Shown: positions 24,218 through 31,690 of the stretch, one piece after another
Layout of the letters: every line of letters starts with the position of its first letter
How positions within the stretch are numbered: position 1 is the first letter of the stretch
NCBI GenBank assembly: GCA_035304345.1
Contig: DATGQE010000104.1
Coordinates: 58,923-122,922 of the forward strand
Length of the DNA stretch: 64,000 bases
Source of the DNA: IDS-8 sp035304345
Lineage (GTDB): Bacteria; Pseudomonadota; Gammaproteobacteria; Steroidobacterales; Woeseiaceae
Direction of reading: 5' to 3'
The notes under the pieces: generated by a model
What the model saw: only the letters and a program-made list of their open reading frames with translations
Database searches by the model: none
What the model was told of the DNA's origin: nothing
Program-made: the position numbers and the translations under genes

Positions 24218-25374
24218 GCCCCCGTGGCGTTGAACAGCTCGCGCCCGATCAGCATGCGGCGAATCTCGCTCGTGCCGGCGCCAATCTCGTACAGTTTCGC
24301 GTCGCGCCACAGCCGTCCCGCCGGGTATTCGTTAATATAGCCGTTACCGCCGAGCGCCTGCACCGTTTCGCCGGCCATCCACGTGGCCCTTTCGGCGGCG
24401 AGCAGGATGCAGGCGGCCGCATCGAAGCGGGTCGTGCGGCCCGCGTCGCACGCCCGGGCGACGGTGTAGACGTAAGCGCGCGACGAGTTCATCGCCGTGT
24501 ACATGTCGGCGATCTTCCCCTGCATGAGCTGGAAGCTGCCGATCGGCCGGCCGAACTGCTTGCGGTCGTGCACGTACGGCATGACGACGTCGAAGCACGC
24601 GCGCATGATGCCGAGCGGCCCGCCGGCGAGGACCACGCGCTCGTAGTCGAGGCCGCTCATCAGGATAGCGGCGCCCTGCCCTTCGTGCCCGAGCAGGTTG
24701 TCGCCCGGCACGATGCAGTCCTCGAGCACGATCTCGCCGGTATCGGACCCGCGCATGCCGAGCTTGTCGAGCTTCTGCGCCCGCGAGAAGCCCGGCATCC
24801 CCGGCTCCAGGATGAACGCGGACAGGCGCGGCTCGTCACCGTCGCTGCCCGTCCTCGCGTACACGACCACGACGTCGGCCTCGGGGGCGTTCGTGATCCA
24901 CATCTTGCTGCCGTTCAGCACCCAGTCGTCGCCACGCCGGACTGCGTGCGTCTTCATCCCCATGACGTCCGAGCCAGCGCCCGTCTCGCTCATGGCGAGC
25001 GCACCGACGTGCTCGCCCGAGATCAGCTTCGGCAGGTATTTGCGCTTCTGCGCCTCCGTGCCCCAGCGGCGGATCTGGTTCACGCACAGGTTGGAGTGGG
25101 CGCCGTAGGACAGGCCCACCGAGGCGGAGGCACGGCTCAGCTCCTCCATGGCGACGACGTGCTCGAGGTAGCCGAGCCCGGCGCCGCCGTGCTCCTCCTC
25201 GACGGTGATGCCGAGCAGCCCGAGCTCGCCCAGCTTCGGCCAGAGGTCCCGGGGAAACGTGTTGCTGCGGTCGATCTCCGCGGCGCGCGGCGCGATCGCG
25301 TCGGCCGCGAACGCGCGCACCGTCTCGCGCAGGAGATCGATCTCCTCGCCGAGCGAAAAATCGAAGTCGAACAT
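24214..25374 (-). CDS. ivd: Isovaleryl-CoA dehydrogenase
   Basis: A 386-residue acyl-CoA dehydrogenase. The N terminus FDFSLGEEIDLLRETVRAFA and the C-terminal LYEIGAGTSEIRRMLIGREL are characteristic of isovaleryl-CoA dehydrogenases. FAD and substrate blocks AMSETGAGSDVMGMKTHA and RKQFGRPIGSFQLMQGKIAD are intact, and SGLDYERVVLAGGPLGIM carries the glutamate expected in this branch. It oxidises isovaleryl-CoA to 3-methylcrotonyl-CoA for the neighbouring MccB. The ATG at 25372-25374 follows GGAGGG; an upstream in-frame ATG would add 19 residues unlike the family. Confidence 0.92.
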   Translation of the reverse strand: MFDFDFSLGEEIDLLRETVRAFAADAIAPRAAEIDRSNTFPRDLWPKLGELGLLGITVEEEHGGAGLGYLEHVVAMEELSRASASVGLSYGAHSNLCVNQIRRWGTEAQKRKYLPKLISGEHVGALAMSETGAGSDVMGMKTHAVRRGDDWVLNGSKMWITNAPEADVVVVYARTGSDGDEPRLSAFILEPGMPGFSRAQKLDKLGMRGSDTGEIVLEDCIVPGDNLLGHEGQGAAILMSGLDYERVVLAGGPLGIMRACFDVVMPYVHDRKQFGRPIGSFQLMQGKIADMYTAMNSSRAYVYTVARACDAGRTTRFDAAACILLAAERATWMAGETVQALGGNGYINEYPAGRLWRDAKLYEIGAGTSEIRRMLIGRELFNATGA

Positions 25375-25455
25375 GGCCCTGCCCTCCGGGTACGCCACCG
25401 GATTCTGGGTGGCGTCGGCGGCGGACTCCATACCATGGGCGGGGTAGGCGCGCCC

Positions 25456-25476
25456 GGTGGCGCGCGGTGCGCGCTA
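25456..25476 (-). repeat. REP-like palindrome containing the luxR-type stop codon
   Basis: Minus strand GTAGCGCGCACCGCGCGCCA; the TAG is the stop codon of the LuxR-type regulator gene. It lacks the GGAG extension of the other units. Confidence 0.5.
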
Positions 25477-26265
25477 CGAGCGGCCGAGCTCGTCGATCAG
25501 CAGCGAAAAGAGCTCGTACTGGGAGCGGATGTTGAGCTTCGCGAACAGGTTGCGCTTGTGCACCATGACCGTGCCGGGCGCGATGTCGAGCTCGCGGGCG
25601 ATGGACTTGGACGAGTGCCCGCGCAGCAGGAGCTGGCTGACCTGCCGCTCGCGTTCCGTGAGCACCGATTCCCCGAAGCGCTCGAAACAGCGCTTCAGGC
25701 TGCGATCGACGCGGTCTTCCGCCGCGTCGGCGGGCCGCGAAGGGCGGAGGGCCCAGATGCGCTGCAGGGATGCCTGCACGAACGGCTCTACCAGCTCGAG
25801 GCGGGAAAGCTCGCCACGCGTGAAGCGCCGGTGCCGGCGCCCGACCACGAGCACGACGGTCGTGGCGGGCGTCACGTCCGCGAAGAAATCCATCTCGTCG
25901 AGGAGGTGCGTACGCTCGCAGTACTGCCGGTAGTACTCGCTGGAGCGGAAACGGTCCGGCAGCTCGTCGCGGAACCGGCACAGGTTCGCCTTGCGGTCGC
26001 CGGTCGCGAGCTGGTAGAGCGGATCGAGGAGATAGGGGCCCGCCAGGTAGCGGTCCAGGTAGTGCTTCGCGCCGGCCGGCTCCAGCGTGTGGTGCAGCAC
26101 CTCGGGGCGGGCGTCCCTGTGGAAGGCCATGATGCACGTGCCCTCGTGGGTCACGGCCTGCCCGACGGCATCGGTCAGGGCCGCGGCGGCGGCCTCCGCC
26201 GTCGTTGCCCGCACGGCCCCGGCGACCGCCTCGTGCCACTCCGGCCGGTTGAAAACACCCTTCAC
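25474..26265 (-). CDS. LuxR-family transcriptional regulator
   Basis: A 263-residue regulator. The C-terminal LuxR/FixJ helix-turn-helix is clear: LTERERQVSQLLLRGHSSKSIARELDIAPGTVMVHKRNLFAKL at about residues 200-242. The N-terminal 190 residues form a sensor domain lacking a receiver aspartate pattern and without the acyl-homoserine-lactone signature; similar solo LuxR proteins lie in amino-acid or acyl-CoA catabolism loci. It is upstream of ivd in the same direction and may activate it, but that is inference. The GTG start lacks a strong ribosome site. Confidence 0.8.
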   Translation of the reverse strand: MKGVFNRPEWHEAVAGAVRATTAEAAAAALTDAVGQAVTHEGTCIMAFHRDARPEVLHHTLEPAGAKHYLDRYLAGPYLLDPLYQLATGDRKANLCRFRDELPDRFRSSEYYRQYCERTHLLDEMDFFADVTPATTVVLVVGRRHRRFTRGELSRLELVEPFVQASLQRIWALRPSRPADAAEDRVDRSLKRCFERFGESVLTERERQVSQLLLRGHSSKSIARELDIAPGTVMVHKRNLFAKLNIRSQYELFSLLIDELGRS

Positions 26266-26269
26266 GCTG

Positions 26270-26290
26270 CGGTGCGACGCGCGCTCCTAC
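26270..26290 (-). repeat. REP-like palindrome containing the glnK stop codon
   Basis: Minus strand GTAGGAGCGCGCGTCGCACC; the TAG of the head terminates the PII protein gene. Confidence 0.6.
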
Positions 26291-26625
26291 AAGGCACTGT
26301 CGCCGGTCTCGCCCGTCCTGATCCGCAGGACCTGCTCGAGAGGCGTCACGAAAATCTTGCCGTCGCCGACCTTGCCGGTCTTGGCGCTGTTGATGATGGC
26401 CTCGATGACCTCGTCGACCCGCTCGTCGGGAACGGCGACCTCCACCTTCGCCTTCGGCAGGAAATCGACCACGTACTCCGCCCCACGGTAAAGCTCGGTA
26501 TGCCCGCGCTGCCGGCCGAAGCCCTTGACCTCGCTGACCGTCATCCCCTGCACGCCGACCTCGTTCAAGGCATTGCGCACGTCATCCAGACGGAACGGTT
26601 TGATGATCGCCGTGACGAGCTTCAT
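26287..26625 (-). CDS. glnK: PII nitrogen regulatory protein (GlnK/GlnB)
   Basis: A 112-residue PII trimer subunit, full length. The T-loop GFGRQRGHTELYRGAEYVVD carries the uridylylation tyrosine (position 51). The B- and C-loop segments TGKVGDGKIFV and RIRTGETGDSAL are intact. The C terminus resembles GlnK. PII proteins bind ATP/ADP and 2-oxoglutarate and regulate AmtB, glutamine synthetase adenylylation and acetyl-CoA carboxylase. No amtB or glnA lies alongside, so a stand-alone signalling role is likely. Confidence 0.95.
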   Translation of the reverse strand: MKLVTAIIKPFRLDDVRNALNEVGVQGMTVSEVKGFGRQRGHTELYRGAEYVVDFLPKAKVEVAVPDERVDEVIEAIINSAKTGKVGDGKIFVTPLEQVLRIRTGETGDSAL

Positions 26626-26701
26626 ACGGGAAGATCCTGCACCGGAAGACGGCCCGTATTCTAGGGTCTGTCGGTCATCTTTTCACCCGCCGCGTGGGCG
26701 G

Positions 26702-27460
26702 TCAGAGCATCACGGTACCGCCGTCCACCATGATCGTCTGGCCGGTCACCAGGCGGCTGCCGTCGCCGGCGAGAAACAGCACCGTGCCGACGATGTCCCC
26801 GGTCTCGAGCCGGCGGCGGATCGCCTGCTGGGCAATGGTGACCTCGAGGGCCCGGTCCAGCTTTTCCCGGAACACCTCGTTCGTCGCCGCGGTGTCCACG
26901 ATGTTCGGCGCCACCGCGTTGACGCGGATGTTGAAGCGGCCGAGCTCGCGCGCGAGGCCGCGCGTGGCGCCGATCACGGCGGCCTTCGAGGCGGTGTAAT
27001 GCAGGCCGTTGGGCATGCCGTAGGTAGCGGCCAGCGAGCTCACGTTCACGATCGACCCGGACCGCCGCTCCTTCATCGCGGGCACCACGGCGCGGCAGCA
27101 CTGCCAGATGCTCTTGACGTTGACGTTCATCACCGCATCCCATTCGGCCTCGTCGAGCTGCTCGAACGGCACGAAGTGCAGGCTGCCGTAGAGCGCGGCG
27201 TTGTTCACGAGGACGTCGATGCGCCCGAACGCATCGAGGACGCTTTGCGCCAGCGCGCTGACGTCCGCGTAGCGTGTGACGTCCGTTCTCATGCCGATGC
27301 CGCGCGCTCCCGCCGCTTCGATTTCGGCCAGCGTGTCGGCGCAGTCGCGCAGGTCGCAGACCGCCACGGCGGCGCCGCGGCGCGCGAACTCGAGCGCGTA
27401 CTCCCGGCCGAGGCCCCGTGCGGCGCCGGTCACGATCACCACCTTGTCGTCGAATCGCAT
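26702..27460 (-). CDS. SDR-family NAD(P)-dependent oxidoreductase
   Basis: A 252-residue classical short-chain dehydrogenase. The cofactor motif TGAARGLGREYALEF, the NNAALYGS segment, catalytic serine in VNVSSLAATYG, and YTASK (Tyr/Lys pair) are all present; the end VTGQTIMVDGGTVM is typical. Aspartate after the second strand (VCDLRD) suggests NAD preference. The substrate is unknown; nearby catabolic genes suggest a hydroxyacyl or alcohol intermediate. AGGAG precedes the ATG at 27458-27460. Confidence 0.85.
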   Translation of the reverse strand: MRFDDKVVIVTGAARGLGREYALEFARRGAAVAVCDLRDCADTLAEIEAAGARGIGMRTDVTRYADVSALAQSVLDAFGRIDVLVNNAALYGSLHFVPFEQLDEAEWDAVMNVNVKSIWQCCRAVVPAMKERRSGSIVNVSSLAATYGMPNGLHYTASKAAVIGATRGLARELGRFNIRVNAVAPNIVDTAATNEVFREKLDRALEVTIAQQAIRRRLETGDIVGTVLFLAGDGSRLVTGQTIMVDGGTVML

Positions 27461-27565
27461 GGGACCCGCTCCTGTGCTGCCCTCGACAATCACCGCGTTT
27501 CGCACCGATTCGACGCTCGCGGCGCCGCTCATTCTACGGAAAATCGCCTCCGGAGGTGTTGAACG

Positions 27566-27799
27566 GTGACGAGAGCAGTGCCATGGCTGGCGCTCGTCGC
27601 GCTCGCCGTTGCCGCGGCGGCGCCCGCGGCCGACCGCGCGACGCGGCAACGGGAAACCGAGTGCGAGGCGGTCAAGGAGCAGATCCGCGCGCTCCAGGCG
27701 CGCCTCAGGCGCGGCTACGACGCGGCCGAGGGAGTGCGCATCAACGAGAAGCTGCTCGAGCTGCGCAAGCGACGCGCGAAGCTGTGCCGGTTCACCTAG
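27566..27799 (+). CDS. Small exported charged protein of unknown function
   Basis: A 77-residue protein with a GTG start and a strong GGAGG site. A signal peptide (WLALVALAVAAAAPAADR) leads to a short, highly charged helical domain with two cysteines (CEAVKEQIRALQARLRRG ... RRAKLCRFT), predicted to form a helical hairpin perhaps closed by a disulfide. I do not recognise a function. Its stop codon and that of the convergent hmgA share the tetranucleotide CTAG. Confidence 0.6.
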   Translation: MTRAVPWLALVALAVAAAAPAADRATRQRETECEAVKEQIRALQARLRRGYDAAEGVRINEKLLELRKRRAKLCRFT

Positions 27800-29100
27800 C
27801 GGGCGAATTGCCGCGGCAGGTCCTGCCAGCAGGCGCGGTAGTCGGCCAGCCGGTTCGGGCTCTCCAGCGCGAGGCGCGTCGGCTGGATGACGTAGCGCGA
27901 CTCGAACATGAACGCCATCGTGTCGTCGATCTTCTCCGGTTCCGGGCCGGCGGCGGTCGCCTGCTCCCACGCGGCCTGGTCGGGCCCGTGGCCGGACATG
28001 CAGTTGTGCAGGGTGGACCCGCCGGGCACCAGCACCCCGCCCGCCTTCGCGTCGTAATCGCCGTAGATGAGGCCCATGTACTCGGACATCACGTTGCGGT
28101 GGTACCAGGGCGGGCGGAAAGTGTCCTCCATCACCAGCCAGCGTGGCGGAAAGATCGCGAGGTCCACGTTGGCGGTGCCCGCCGTGTCCGACGGCGACGT
28201 TAGCACCGTGAAGATGGACGGGTCCGGGTGGTCGTAGCTGATCGAGCCGATCGTGTTGAATCGCCGCAGGTCGTAGCGGCAGGGTGCGAGATTGCCGTGC
28301 CAGCCCACCACGTCGAGCGGCGAATGACCGATGCGGCACGCGAACAGCCTGCCGCCGAACTTCGCCACCAGCTCGAACTCCCCTTCACGGTCCTCGAAAG
28401 CGGCGACGGGCGTTTCGAAGTCGCGGCGGTTGGCGAGCCCGTCGCTGCCTATGGGCCCACGCTCGGGCAGCTCGAGCTTCCGGCCGTAGTTCTCGCAGAC
28501 CCAACCGCGAGCCGTGCCGTCGGGGAGCACGACCCGGAACTTCATGCCGCGCGGCACGACGGCGATGTCGCCGGGACCGGCCTCCAGCACGCCACACTCC
28601 GTGTGCAGCCGGATCCTGCCCTGCTGCGGCACGAGCAGGAGCTCGCCGTCGGCATCGTAGAAGAAGCGATCCTCCATCGAGCGGTTCGCGCAGTAGACGT
28701 GCACGCCGATGCCCGCCTGCAGCCGGACGTCGCCGTTGGCCGCCACGGTCATGAGCCCCTGCACGAAGTCCGTGGGCGCGTCGGGGACGGGCCACGGCTC
28801 CCAGGCGAGCTGGTTCGGCGTCGGCTCGACCTCCTCGACGGGAGCCGTGCGCAGCAGGCCGGCGTCGATCGGCCGGAACTCGTCGTGAATCACGGACGGG
28901 CGAATGCGATAGAACCAGCTCCGGTAGTTGGCCTTCGAAGGCGCCGTGAACGCGGTACCGCTGAACTTCTCGACGTACAACCCGTGAGGCGGCCGTTGCG
29001 GCGAATTGCGGCCCTCCGGCAGCGTGCCGGGCAATGCCTCGGTCGCGAACTCGTTCGCGAACCCGGTCATGTAGCGCAACGGTGCTGGTTCGGACTTCAT
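27796..29100 (-). CDS. hmgA: Homogentisate 1,2-dioxygenase
   Basis: A 434-residue protein of full family length. The opening YMTGFANEFATEALPGTLPEGRNSPQ and the iron-binding region FRPPWYHRNVMSEYMGLIYG (His and Glu ligands), with the later HNCMSGHGPD histidine, are diagnostic. It opens the ring of homogentisate to maleylacetoacetate in tyrosine and phenylalanine degradation. The fumarylacetoacetase gene stands 4 bases upstream. Maleylacetoacetate isomerase and HPP dioxygenase genes are not in the window. Confidence 0.97.
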   Translation of the reverse strand: MKSEPAPLRYMTGFANEFATEALPGTLPEGRNSPQRPPHGLYVEKFSGTAFTAPSKANYRSWFYRIRPSVIHDEFRPIDAGLLRTAPVEEVEPTPNQLAWEPWPVPDAPTDFVQGLMTVAANGDVRLQAGIGVHVYCANRSMEDRFFYDADGELLLVPQQGRIRLHTECGVLEAGPGDIAVVPRGMKFRVVLPDGTARGWVCENYGRKLELPERGPIGSDGLANRRDFETPVAAFEDREGEFELVAKFGGRLFACRIGHSPLDVVGWHGNLAPCRYDLRRFNTIGSISYDHPDPSIFTVLTSPSDTAGTANVDLAIFPPRWLVMEDTFRPPWYHRNVMSEYMGLIYGDYDAKAGGVLVPGGSTLHNCMSGHGPDQAAWEQATAAGPEPEKIDDTMAFMFESRYVIQPTRLALESPNRLADYRACWQDLPRQFAR

Positions 29101-29104
29101 CTCC

Positions 29105-30085
29105 TCAAAACCTCCTCACCTGCTGTTCGATCGCGCCGAAAATGCTGCGCCCCTGCCGATCCAGCATCTCGATCCTGACCGTGTCGCCGAAGCGCAGGAA
29201 CGGCGTCTTCGGCTCGCCGTGCTCCAGGATCTCCAGCATGCGTCGCTCCGCGATGCAGCTCGAGCCGCGCGACCGGTCGTAGTTGGAGACCGTCCCCGAG
29301 CCGATGATCGTGCCGGCGCCGAGGCGGCGGGTTTTCGTGACGTGCGCGATGAGATCGCGGAAGTCGAACGTCATGTCGACGCCGCAGAGCGGCTCGCCGA
29401 AAAGCTTGCCGTTGACTTCCGTGCGCAGGGGCAGGTGGAACTTCCCGTCGGCGAAGTCGTCGCCGAGCTCGTCCGGCGTCACGGCCACGGGGGAGAACGC
29501 GGTCGACGGCTTGGACTGGTAGAAGCCGAAGCCCTTGGCCAGCTCGGCCGGGATCAGGTTCCGCAGCGAGACGTCGTTGACCAGCATCAACAGGCGGATG
29601 TGACGCTCCGCATCCTCGCGGCGCGTCTGCATGGGCACGTCGTCCGTGATGACGGCGGTTTCCGCTTCCATGTCGATGCCCCAGTCTTCGGACACGGCCA
29701 CGATCGGATCGTTCGGGCCGAGGAAGTCGTCGGAGCCGCCCTGGTACACGAGCGGGTCGTGCCAGAAGCTCTCCGGCAGCTCGGCGCCCCGCGCCTTGCG
29801 CACCAGCTCCACGTGGTTGACGTACGCGCTGCCGTCCACCCAGTGGTAAGCGCGGGGCAACGGTGCCGCCACCTCGGCGGTCGCGAACGGGATCTCGCCG
29901 CCCACGGACCCCGCCTCGAGCTGCTCCGCCACTTCCGCGAGGAACGGGGCGGTCTCCTCCCACGCGTCCAGCGCCGCCTGCAACGTCGGCGCGATGTCCG
30001 GGACCGGCACGGCCCGGGTCAGGTCACGGCTGACGACCACGAGCGTTCCGTCGCGGCCGCCGGATTTGAGGCTGGCCAGTTTCAA
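29105..30085 (-). CDS. fahA: Fumarylacetoacetate hydrolase
   Basis: A 326-residue FAH-family protein. Catalytic and metal-binding segments include GPNDPIVAVSEDWGIDMEAE, VNDVSLRNLIPAELAKGFGF and GSGTVSNYDRSRGSSCIAE. It splits fumarylacetoacetate into fumarate and acetoacetate, completing the pathway with HmgA. The start is decided by the ribosome site: GGGAGG lies 5 bases before a TTG (30083-30085) giving LKLASLKSGGRDGTLVVVSR, which aligns with family N termini beginning MKLA. The next upstream ATG would add 19 unrelated residues. Confidence 0.9.
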   Translation of the reverse strand: MKLASLKSGGRDGTLVVVSRDLTRAVPVPDIAPTLQAALDAWEETAPFLAEVAEQLEAGSVGGEIPFATAEVAAPLPRAYHWVDGSAYVNHVELVRKARGAELPESFWHDPLVYQGGSDDFLGPNDPIVAVSEDWGIDMEAETAVITDDVPMQTRREDAERHIRLLMLVNDVSLRNLIPAELAKGFGFYQSKPSTAFSPVAVTPDELGDDFADGKFHLPLRTEVNGKLFGEPLCGVDMTFDFRDLIAHVTKTRRLGAGTIIGSGTVSNYDRSRGSSCIAERRMLEILEHGEPKTPFLRFGDTVRIEMLDRQGRSIFGAIEQQVRRF

Positions 30086-30262
30086 TGTCGCCTCCCTGTG
30101 TAGCCCGGCTATTGTAGCCGGATTGGTTGCTAATGAAACCATCTACCCGCACTGCGGCGGGCGCTCATTGTCGGGGGCGACGGGGGGATTGGCCAGCCGC
30201 GGGCCCGCGGGACGCGGAGGATTGCTCGGCCCGGGCCCGCCGGTCGGCGGGGGATCGGCCAG

Positions 30263-30288
30263 CCCGGCCCGCCCGTCGGCGGGCCGGG
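30263..30288. terminator. Strong GC hairpin downstream of aceA
   Basis: CCCGGCCCGCC, loop CGTC, GGCGGGCCGGG: a perfect 11-bp stem starting 12 bases after the aceA stop on the minus strand. No T-run follows. The rest of the 215-bp gap to fahA contains further imperfect repeats around GGCCAGCC and GGGCCCGC but no gene. Confidence 0.45.
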
Positions 30289-30300
30289 AGGCGAAGCCGC

Positions 30301-31581
30301 TCAGGCGGCGAACTGCTCTTCTTCGGTGCTGCCGCTCAGGGCCGTGGTGGAGGAGCAACCGGCCATGACGGTGTTCTGCACGGCGTCGAACCAGCCGGCG
30401 CCGACGAAGGCCTGGTGGCGCGCGGCGCGGAAACCGTAGCGCTCGTCCTCGAACTCCTGCTGCTGGAGCTCCGAGTAGGCGTACATGCCGTGCTCGCGGT
30501 AGGCGCGGCTCAGGCGGAACATGCTCGAGTTCAGCGCGTGCCAGCCCGCCAGCGTGATGAACTGGAAGCGGTAGCCCATGGCGAAGAGTTCCTCGCGGAA
30601 GCGCTTCATGGTGTCGTCGTCGAGGTTCGCTTTCCAGTTGAACGACGGCGAGCAGTTGTACGCCAGCATCCGGTCCGGGTAGCGCTCGTGGATCGCTTCC
30701 GCGAAGCGCCGGGCGTGCTCCAGATCGGGCTTGGAGGTCTCGCACCAGATCATGTCGGCGTACGGCGCGTACGCGAGGCCGCGCGCGATCGCCTGGTCGA
30801 TGCCGGCCCGCGTGCGGTAGAAGCCCTCGACCGTGCGCTCGCCGAGGATGAACGGACGGTCGCGCTCGTCGACGTCGGACGTGATGAGATTCGCCGCGTC
30901 CGCGTCGGTGCGCGCGATGAGCACCGTCGGCACGCCGAGCACGTCGGCCGCGAGCCGTGCCGCCGTGAGCTTGCAGATCGCCTCCGAGGTCGGCACCAGC
31001 ACCTTGCCGCCCATGTGACCGCACTTCTTGGCCGACGAGAGCTGGTCTTCGAAGTGCACGCCCGCAGCACCGGCGCGTATCATGTTCTTCATCAGCTCGA
31101 ACGCGTTCAGGTTGCCGCCGAAGCCGGCCTCGGCGTCCGCCACGATGGGCGCGAACCAGTCGATGCTGTCGTCGCCGGCGAGCGCGTGGATCTCGTCCGT
31201 GCGTATCAGCGCGTTGTTGATGCGCTCCACCATCTTCGGCACGGAATCGGCGGGATACAGGCTCTGGTCCGGGTACATCTCACCGGCGCTGTTGCCGTCG
31301 CCGGCGACCTGCCAGCCGGAGCAGTAGATGGCCTCGAGCCCGGCCTGCACTTCCTGGATCGCCTGGTTGCCGGTCAGCGCCCCGAGCGCGCATACCGGGC
31401 GGTCGCCGTTGAGCAGCCGCCAGAGCTTCTCCGCACCGCGGCGGGCAAGCGTGTGCTCGATGCGGACCGTGCCGCGCAGGCGGACGACGTCGGCGGCACT
31501 GTAATCCCGCCGGATGCCCCGCCAGCGGGGATTCTCGGCCCAATCCTGGTCCAGCTCGCTGATCTCCCGTGTCCTGTCCAT
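30301..31581 (-). CDS. aceA: Isocitrate lyase
   Basis: A 426-residue protein of the usual bacterial length. The active-site motif KKCGHMGGKVLVP (about residue 186) is intact, as are WFAPIVADAEAGFGG, RTDADAANLITSDVDERD and NCSPSFNWK. It cleaves isocitrate to glyoxylate and succinate, opening the glyoxylate shunt needed for growth on acetyl-CoA from fatty acids, leucine or tyrosine, all degraded by enzymes in this window. Malate synthase is not present here. Divergent from an ScfR-type regulator. ATG 31579-31581 follows AGGAGAG. Confidence 0.96.
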   Translation of the reverse strand: MDRTREISELDQDWAENPRWRGIRRDYSAADVVRLRGTVRIEHTLARRGAEKLWRLLNGDRPVCALGALTGNQAIQEVQAGLEAIYCSGWQVAGDGNSAGEMYPDQSLYPADSVPKMVERINNALIRTDEIHALAGDDSIDWFAPIVADAEAGFGGNLNAFELMKNMIRAGAAGVHFEDQLSSAKKCGHMGGKVLVPTSEAICKLTAARLAADVLGVPTVLIARTDADAANLITSDVDERDRPFILGERTVEGFYRTRAGIDQAIARGLAYAPYADMIWCETSKPDLEHARRFAEAIHERYPDRMLAYNCSPSFNWKANLDDDTMKRFREELFAMGYRFQFITLAGWHALNSSMFRLSRAYREHGMYAYSELQQQEFEDERYGFRAARHQAFVGAGWFDAVQNTVMAGCSSTTALSGSTEEEQFAA

Positions 31582-31639
31582 CGGTGCTCTCCTGTAATCG
31601 CCGGAACTCGGGTAGTATCGTAACGAGGCAAGTAGCGAC

Positions 31640-31676
31640 AATTTCACAAAAGAAATTTCACAGTGTTAATTTCACA
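31640..31676. promoter_or_regulatory. Three phased AATTTCACA repeats between aceA and its divergent regulator
   Basis: AATTTCACA occurs exactly at 31640, 31654 and 31668, a strict 14-bp period, in an AT-rich 109-bp divergent region. The last repeat ends 15 bases before the regulator's start codon. This is a likely binding array for the XRE/ScfR-type protein, which would control aceA and itself. Confidence 0.65.
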
Positions 31677-31690
31677 AAGGTGAACGAGTC

